A stretch of DNA of 19,649 bases, taken from contig CAZDVQ010000075.1 of assembly GCA_964508975.1 (NCBI GenBank), positions 1-19,649 on the forward strand. Reading direction: 5' to 3'. Positions 14,832-19,649 of this stretch are shown here, piece by piece. The notes below the pieces were generated by a model, which saw only the letters and a list, made by a program, of their open reading frames with translations, was not told where the DNA came from and did no database searches. Origin of the DNA: CAZDVQ01 sp964508975 (lineage in GTDB: Bacteria > Bacteroidota > Bacteroidia > Chitinophagales > Saprospiraceae). Numbering within the stretch: position 1 is the stretch's first letter; each line of letters opens with the position of its first letter. A program made the position numbers and the translations under genes.

Positions 14832-15893
14832 TTACTGTTTAGGCTCCGAGTACGGGATAAAACGCTGGCCATCAAAAAGATAGAGGCCTGTATCCCGAGT
14901 GCCTACCCAAATTTGACCATCTTTATCGACTAAAACGCTCCAAATCCAAGGATTGACGAGGCCATCCTTAAAATGGGTAAAAGTTTTACCATCGTACAGC
15001 CTAAGGCCATCACTACAACCAAACCAAAGGTTACCCTTTTGATCTTCTACCATTCGGGTCACTTCTATCTGCAAGCCCTCATCTGCGGAATAACTTGTAA
15101 CTGTTTTGCCATCATAACGGTAGGCACCACCCCAACTACTGAACCATATATCACCATTTTTGTCCTGTAACTGAGGCCAGCCCCAATCAACTGCTTTAGG
15201 CTTTGGTCCTTTTTGGAATATCTCGGGTAGTTTCAAGTTGCTTATAGTTGTGCCATCATATCTAAAAACACCCGAATTGGTCCGCCCGCCAAGCCAAATG
15301 TTACCCGCTTTATCCTCTAAAATACGTTCCACCTTATCGTTAGGGCTTAAAAATGCGTTCGGGGCTTCTTTGATTTCAAACAGCGAAAAGTTTGTGCCGT
15401 CATACACATAAACACCGTCGATGGTTGCGAACCAGAGCTTCCCCGTTTTGTCTTGTAGCATACTGTAAACCCAATGGTTTTGAAAATTGGGATTCTTGTT
15501 TGGCGGTAGATTTTTGGGCAAAGGAATCTTGATTTCGGTAATGGTATCCCCGTTGTAAACGCAAAGTCCAGCCATGGTGCCTATCCAAATTTTGCCATCT
15601 TTAGCCTCCAGGAGGCACGAGATATTATGGCTGTTTAGACCATCTTTTACCTTAAACGGAATGAAGGCCTTCCCGTCGTATTTGAAAAGCCCATCATTGG
15701 TGGTACCAAACCAAAGGTTACCTGCTTTGTCCTGCAAGGCACATTGAAGGTTGGCATTTCCGGGAGTGGTACTCAACATAGGGTGTTCCTTGTCTTGGGG
15801 CAGCACTTTTTGACCTGGCCCGGTACAGGCCGTGGCTAAGAGTAGCATCGCTAGGAAAGTTATAATTGTGGTGAAGGCTAGTCTTTTTTGCAT
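14832..15893 (-). CDS. Seven-bladed Reg_prop beta-propeller lipoprotein
   Basis: From the ATG at 15893 the protein is 353 residues with a lipoprotein signal (MQKRLAFTTIITFLAMLLLA then TAC, lipid on C23). It consists of seven repeats of the two-component regulator propeller type. Each has the pattern D-K-x-G-x-(L/I)-W-(F/V)-G followed by a YDG turn, for example LQDKAGNLWFGTTNDGLFKY. The Trp positions are about 61, 103, 154, 200, 250, 290 and 329, which makes one complete seven-bladed propeller. Such domains usually form the sensor half of hybrid histidine kinases. Here no transmembrane segment, kinase or DNA-binding domain follows, so it is a stand-alone ligand-binding or scaffold lipoprotein. 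A GTG start at 15932 would add 13 residues ahead of the signal peptide and is rejected. It is divergent from the receptor operon, so shared control is possible. Confidence 0.85.
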   Translation of the reverse strand: MQKRLAFTTIITFLAMLLLATACTGPGQKVLPQDKEHPMLSTTPGNANLQCALQDKAGNLWFGTTNDGLFKYDGKAFIPFKVKDGLNSHNISCLLEAKDGKIWIGTMAGLCVYNGDTITEIKIPLPKNLPPNKNPNFQNHWVYSMLQDKTGKLWFATIDGVYVYDGTNFSLFEIKEAPNAFLSPNDKVERILEDKAGNIWLGGRTNSGVFRYDGTTISNLKLPEIFQKGPKPKAVDWGWPQLQDKNGDIWFSSWGGAYRYDGKTVTSYSADEGLQIEVTRMVEDQKGNLWFGCSDGLRLYDGKTFTHFKDGLVNPWIWSVLVDKDGQIWVGTRDTGLYLFDGQRFIPYSEPKQ

Positions 15894-16186
15894 GTTTTGG
15901 TATTTTTTAGATTGACGTTTTGACGTACACACAACAGGTGCATAGTTCTGTAAAAATAAAAGAATTGTGGCGATACATGTATGCGGGAAAGCGCATTATT
16001 CTACCAACAAGCAACTATCTACTACCAATGCCAAAAATCTATTACACAACATTCATAGAACATAATCAACGATCTGTCTAAATTTAAAATTATTTTAACC
16101 CTTTTACAAACTTATGGCCTACATTTTGCGTTTGGTGCAGGTGTGTAACATACCCCAATCTCTATCGATAGCACAAACTACAAATC
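15894..16186. other. Divergent intergenic region between the propeller lipoprotein and the TonB receptor
   Basis: This 293-bp AT-rich stretch must hold both promoters. Two adjacent copies of TTGACGT occur at 15912-15918 and 15920-15926, a possible regulator site close to the propeller gene start. Near the receptor gene, TACATTTTG (16120-16128) is one base longer than the -7 consensus. Neither is strong enough to call a promoter. Unlike most of the other gaps here, it contains no GC-rich hairpin element. Confidence 0.4.
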
Positions 16187-18532
16187 ATGAAATTATCGCT
16201 GCGGAAGTTGTTTAGCCTAGCTATGCTAACTTCTTTGTTTTTGTCCGCTCAAGCCCAATCTAAAGTCACCTTGAGCGGTACGCTCCGTGATGCTGAAACG
16301 GGCGAAACCCTCATCGGCGCAACTGTGTTCCTGCCTGAACTGAATGCCGGTAGCTCTACCAACGAGTACGGTTTTTACTCGGTATCAGTTGACCCTTCCC
16401 CTGATTCGGCCAAGGTTATTTTCTCCTATGTGGGCTACCAGGATATCGTGAAGATGGTAAAACTCGACAAGTCGCAAACCCTTAACTTGGAACTTGGCCT
16501 AGGTGAAACCCTGGAGGAAATCGTGGTTGAAGCCACGGGCTTCCGCGAGAAGATCAACTCTACCCAGATGAGTGTAACCGAGCTCACGGCCAAGGAAGCT
16601 AAAATCTTACCGGCTTTCCTCGGTGAAGTAGATATCCTCAAAACGGTAACCCTCAAACCCGGTGTGCTATCTGGTGGCGAGGGCCTTTCTGGAGTGTTTG
16701 TGCGTGGCGGTGGCCCCGACCAAAACCTTTTCCTGCTGGATGAGGCCCCGGTGTATAACCCATCGCACTTGTTTGGTTTTTTCAGTACCTTTAACAACGA
16801 TGCTGTTAAAAGTGTCGATGTGTACAAAGGTGGTTTTCCAGCGCAATACGGTGGTAAACTCTCCAGCGTATTCGATGTTCGCCTCAACGAGGGTAACCGC
16901 AAAAACTTTGCCGTTAAAGGTGGTGTTGGCCTGATTTCATCCCGTTTGACCGTTGAAGGTCCAATCTTGAAAGATAAAATCTCCTTCATCGTTTCGGGCC
17001 GCCGTACCTATGCCGACGTGATTACCCGTACCATCAATAATATCCAAAAGAACAACGAAAATTTTACACCAATCCCGGATTACTATTTCTACGACCTCAA
17101 CGCTAAAATCAACTACGATATATCAGATAAAGACAAACTCTACCTCAGTGGCTATTTTGGCCGTGATGTGTTCAAGTTCAGCACGGAGGACTTTGGCTTT
17201 AACTTCGACTGGGGCAATGCCACCATTACCGCTCGTTGGAACCACATTTTCAAACCGAAATTGTTCTCCAACACGGTTTTCACCTTCTCAGATTACAAGT
17301 ATAAAGTAGCCCCAGAGTTCCAAGGTTTTGAATTCCAACTAGGCTCTGGTATCCGCGATTACAACTTGAAAACGGAGTTCGGCTGGTTCCCTACCGAAAA
17401 ACACGTGATTAAGTTTGGTGCCAATGCCATTTACCATACTTTCCGCGTCAACAACTTCGAGGCATCATCCGATGATGGTAGCTTTGAATTGAGTGGTGGC
17501 CAAACCCAAAACGCCCTTGAGCTAGGCGCTTGGTTGAACGATGATTTCAAGGTCAGCGATAAGTTTAGCCTTAACTACGGCTTACGCCTCAGCGGTTTCA
17601 ACAATGGTAAATTCTACTACGGTATCGAGCCTCGCGTTTCGGCCAAATATAGTGCTTCTGAAAATGTTACCCTGAAAGCCAGCTATAACCGCATGTATCA
17701 ATACTTGCACCTGGTGGCCAGCTCGGCAGCTACTTTGCCTACCGACGTTTGGTATCCATCAAACAAGGTGGTTCCGCCACAATCTGCCGACCAAATCGCC
17801 ACGGGAGTAAACTGGCTCATTGGCGACCAATTCTTGTGGTCGGGTGAGGTATTCTACAAATGGCTACACAACCAGATCGACTTCCGCAATGGCGCACAAC
17901 TCATCGGTAACGATAACCTCGATGCAGAGTTCGTGACCGGTAAAGGTACCTCTTACGGTTTTGAAACTTATTTCGAGAAGAAAGCGGGCAAGTTCACTGG
18001 CTGGGTATCGTACACCTTATCGTGGTCATGGCGTGTGTTCGACGAGTTGAATAACGGCGTGCGTTTCCACCCGCGTTATGACCGCCGCAACGATATCAGC
18101 GTGGTACTCATGTGGGAGGCCACCAAACGCATAACCTTCAGCGCTGCCTTTGTTTTCGGTACGGGCAATGCCTTCTCGCTGCCAGATGGCCGTGCGTTCT
18201 TCTTCGACCAAACGCTGCCCAATTCGTTGATCACAGGTCAAGATGGTGCGGGCCTTGGCATTGCGCCCATCTATACCGAGCGCAACAAGTATCGCTTACC
18301 GGCCAACCACCGCCTCGACTTGGGCATGGTTTGGAAAATCTTCAAACCGACCAGCCGCATCCAAGGCGATTTAACCTTCAGCGCCTACAACACCTACGAT
18401 CGTCGTAACCCATTCTTCATTTTCTTCGCTGCCGAGGACAACAATGATGACAACATCCCGGACAAAATATCGCCAAAAGTGGTATCGCTTTTCCCCATCA
18501 TCCCCGCAGTCACTTTAAACTTTAACTGGTAA
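16187..18532 (+). CDS. TonB-dependent outer-membrane receptor with carboxypeptidase-like regulatory domain
   Basis: The 781-residue protein has a signal peptide (MKLSLRKLFSLAMLTSLFLS then AQAQ, about 24 residues). A carboxypeptidase-like regulatory domain follows at about 26-113 (VTLSGTLRDAETGETLIGAT, later YGFYSVSV and FSYVGY). The plug domain lies at about 115-235 with VFVRGGGPDQNLFLLDEAPV and GGFPAQYGGKLSSVFDVRL. The rest is a 22-strand-type beta-barrel with many aromatic strand ends, finishing at PAVTLNFNW with a terminal aromatic residue as usual for barrel insertion. Family members import ligands across the outer membrane using TonB-ExbBD energy. The substrate cannot be read from sequence. 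It lacks a SusD partner and instead precedes a DUF4249 gene by 2 bp, a recurrent pairing in Bacteroidota. Confidence 0.93.
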   Translation: MKLSLRKLFSLAMLTSLFLSAQAQSKVTLSGTLRDAETGETLIGATVFLPELNAGSSTNEYGFYSVSVDPSPDSAKVIFSYVGYQDIVKMVKLDKSQTLNLELGLGETLEEIVVEATGFREKINSTQMSVTELTAKEAKILPAFLGEVDILKTVTLKPGVLSGGEGLSGVFVRGGGPDQNLFLLDEAPVYNPSHLFGFFSTFNNDAVKSVDVYKGGFPAQYGGKLSSVFDVRLNEGNRKNFAVKGGVGLISSRLTVEGPILKDKISFIVSGRRTYADVITRTINNIQKNNENFTPIPDYYFYDLNAKINYDISDKDKLYLSGYFGRDVFKFSTEDFGFNFDWGNATITARWNHIFKPKLFSNTVFTFSDYKYKVAPEFQGFEFQLGSGIRDYNLKTEFGWFPTEKHVIKFGANAIYHTFRVNNFEASSDDGSFELSGGQTQNALELGAWLNDDFKVSDKFSLNYGLRLSGFNNGKFYYGIEPRVSAKYSASENVTLKASYNRMYQYLHLVASSAATLPTDVWYPSNKVVPPQSADQIATGVNWLIGDQFLWSGEVFYKWLHNQIDFRNGAQLIGNDNLDAEFVTGKGTSYGFETYFEKKAGKFTGWVSYTLSWSWRVFDELNNGVRFHPRYDRRNDISVVLMWEATKRITFSAAFVFGTGNAFSLPDGRAFFFDQTLPNSLITGQDGAGLGIAPIYTERNKYRLPANHRLDLGMVWKIFKPTSRIQGDLTFSAYNTYDRRNPFFIFFAAEDNNDDNIPDKISPKVVSLFPIIPAVTLNFNW

Positions 18533-18534
18533 TC

Positions 18535-19389
18535 ATGAATCGCTACCTATATATCTTGAGCTTTGCGCTCTTGGCTTCCCTCGCGGCTTGCCGCCCCTTT
18601 GAAAACGATATCGAGCTTGACTTGGACGAATACGAACCAGAACTATTCGTTGAATGTTACCTGGTGCCAGGCGAGCCTTATGCGCTCTTGTTGTCCGAAA
18701 CCCAAGGTTATTTCGACGAGTTGAATACCTTACCTTTCGTAAACGACGCCACGGTGGTCATCGAGTACAATGGCGTGCGCGATACCTTGATGCCCGCTGC
18801 ACCGTTCCCCGGTGGTGGCCCAGTGCCATTTATTCCGTATTTCAACAGTCGTTTTACCAAGTTTTACAACTACGCCTCGTCTACCATTTGCCCGCTTGAC
18901 ACTGTTGGCGGCGTGTTTAAACTCTATATCACCGACCCTAAGGGTCGTAGTTTATTCGGCGAGACCAGCACCTTGCCGCCCGTTCCTATCGAGAAGCTTG
19001 AGGCCCGTTACAATGCAGATTCGGCGGCAGCGCTCTTGTTTTCTTTCTACGACAACGGTGCGCAGGCCAATTTCTACCGTGTGGTGATGCAGGAAGGTTC
19101 TATCGACAGTTTGCCTTTCTTTGCCGGCACTTTCGAGGATGCTAACTTCTTCAACGGCGAGCGCATCGTTATTGGTACTGCTTTCGAGTTTGAAAGTGGC
19201 GACACCGTGCATGCTGCGCTTTACCACATTCGGGAGCCATATTTCAAGTTCATGAGCACGATCGAGGACGCTATTTCGTCCAATGGCAACCCCTTTGCGC
19301 AGCCCGGCTATATCGAGTCAACGGTCACGGGTGGTTTAGGGGTTTTCTCCTACATGATCAGCGATACCACGATGCTGATTATTCCTTAG
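18535..19389 (+). CDS. DUF4249 family lipoprotein, partner of the TonB-dependent receptor
   Basis: The 284-residue protein has a lipoprotein signal (MNRYLYILSFALLASLAAC, lipid on C19). It then shows the DUF4249 pattern: an early ELFVECYLVPGEPYALLLSE strand region, a central VGGVFKLYITDPKGRSLFGE with STLPPVPIE, and a C-terminal SSNGNPFAQPGYIES followed by TGGLGVFSYMIS. The start is 2 bp after the receptor stop, so the two genes are co-transcribed and probably translationally coupled. Proteins of this family sit beside TonB-dependent receptors in many Bacteroidota. By analogy with SusD they may be surface lids or substrate-binding partners, but that is inference. No catalytic motif is seen. The gene is followed almost at once by a GC-rich hairpin element that may mark the end of the transcript. 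Confidence 0.9.
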   Translation: MNRYLYILSFALLASLAACRPFENDIELDLDEYEPELFVECYLVPGEPYALLLSETQGYFDELNTLPFVNDATVVIEYNGVRDTLMPAAPFPGGGPVPFIPYFNSRFTKFYNYASSTICPLDTVGGVFKLYITDPKGRSLFGETSTLPPVPIEKLEARYNADSAAALLFSFYDNGAQANFYRVVMQEGSIDSLPFFAGTFEDANFFNGERIVIGTAFEFESGDTVHAALYHIREPYFKFMSTIEDAISSNGNPFAQPGYIESTVTGGLGVFSYMISDTTMLIIP

Positions 19390-19399
19390 GAATGATTTA

Positions 19400-19520
19400 T
19401 TTGGGCGCTCCGCCGCTGTTGCGGCGGCGGCGTGCTCCGCGCTCGCTAATCGCTCGGTGCCTGCGGCACTGGCCGCTATGCGGCCCCGCTACGCATGCCT
19501 AGCGCTTATGATGCCATTAA
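19400..19520 (+). repeat. Dispersed GC-rich hairpin element, copy 5
   Basis: It starts TTTGGGCGCTCCGCC 10 bp after the DUF4249 stop codon, contains GCTCGCTAATCGCTCGG, and ends CGCTACGCATGCCTAGCGC. Hairpin B is GTGCC-TGC-GGCAC (19457-19469). Hairpin A is GGCCGC-TAT-GCGGCC (19471-19485). The following TGATGCCATTAA (19509-19520) is shared with copy 2. Its position directly after the operon suggests it could act as an mRNA 3' structure, although no T-run follows the hairpins. Confidence 0.85.
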
Positions 19521-19527
19521 GCGTTAA

Positions 19528-19649
19528 TTATTTTGTTGCTTTTTCAGCATTTCCGGTCTTAATAACCATTCCATCTGCCGCACTGCACGCTTCACGTTCC
19601 GCTTGCATCCACCCCTCCTTTGCATGGCTACGATTAGGACACATCTTTA
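19528..19649 (-). CDS. Possible 3' end of a minus-strand gene, open at right edge
   Basis: On the minus strand a frame is open from the edge to a TAA at 19530-19528. It reads at least 38 residues from an internal ATG at 19644 (MCPNRSHAKEGWMQAEREAC and then SAADGMVIKTGNAEKATK). The composition is hydrophilic and protein-like, with a GW-x-x-A pattern vaguely like the tail of MazE/AbrB-type antitoxins, but the stretch is far too short to assign. The two other minus-strand frames are stopped early. It could be chance. Confidence 0.3.
   Translation of the reverse strand, partial: KMCPNRSHAKEGWMQAEREACSAADGMVIKTGNAEKATK

Noticed and set aside
15894..15932. GTG start adding 13 residues to the propeller lipoprotein
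   Set aside because: The extra charged residues would precede an otherwise ideal lipoprotein signal peptide that begins at the ATG at 15893.
16435..16989. Minus-strand open frame of 184 codons inside the receptor gene
   Set aside because: It lies wholly opposite the plug domain of an intact TonB receptor, has a serine/proline/arginine-rich shadow composition and no recognisable domain.

Overview
The window reads as chromosomal DNA of a member of the Bacteroidota. The evidence is protein families typical of that phylum: a SprB-type repeat protein ending in a type IX secretion (T9SS) type A sorting domain, a very long secreted protein with 51-residue 'GCDS' repeats, and a TonB-dependent receptor with a carboxypeptidase-like N-terminal domain followed by a DUF4249 lipoprotein. 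Several genes also have exact TAnnTTTG promoter elements just upstream. No rRNA, tRNA, CRISPR array, transposase or phage gene was seen. I cannot name a genus.

Layout, left to right. Positions 1-5125 (minus) hold the first 1708 codons of a giant secreted protein that runs off the left edge. It has a signal peptide, a seven-repeat FG-GAP propeller, one lone 'GCDS' unit, a second propeller with seven Asp/Gly calcium-type loops, an Ig-like segment, and then at least 15 tandem 153-bp (51-residue) repeats. Next is a 620-bp intergenic stretch with GC-rich hairpins and a forward-forward-reverse-reverse set of about 36-bp repeats (5510-5674). A small three-helix membrane protein (5745-6374, minus) is divergent from pbpC (6631-9024, plus), which encodes penicillin-binding protein 1C. 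pbpC converges on an OmpA-family protein (9066-10034, minus). A T9SS-exported SprB-repeat protein with an N-terminal CxxCH motif follows (10363-12963, minus) and has a clear intrinsic terminator. Two lipoproteins are next: a distant serpin-like protein (13469-14524, minus) and a seven-bladed Reg_prop propeller (14832-15893, minus). Divergent from the latter is a two-gene operon (16187-19389, plus) of a TonB-dependent receptor and its DUF4249 partner. The last 120 bases may hold the 3' end of a minus-strand gene.

Nearly everything encoded here acts in the envelope: cell-wall synthesis (PBP1C), peptidoglycan tethering (OmpA domain), surface or secreted T9SS proteins, lipoproteins, and outer-membrane uptake of an unknown substrate. 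Apart from the receptor/DUF4249 pair, the genes look like separate transcription units, not one pathway.

The most unusual layer is between the genes. Five intergenic gaps carry copies of one GC-rich element of about 105-170 bp, in both orientations. Its two internal hairpins change sequence from copy to copy while keeping base pairing. I regard this covarying dispersed element as the best candidate for something under-described in the window. The homogenised 153-bp coding array and the four-fold palindromic cluster at 5510-5674 come next.
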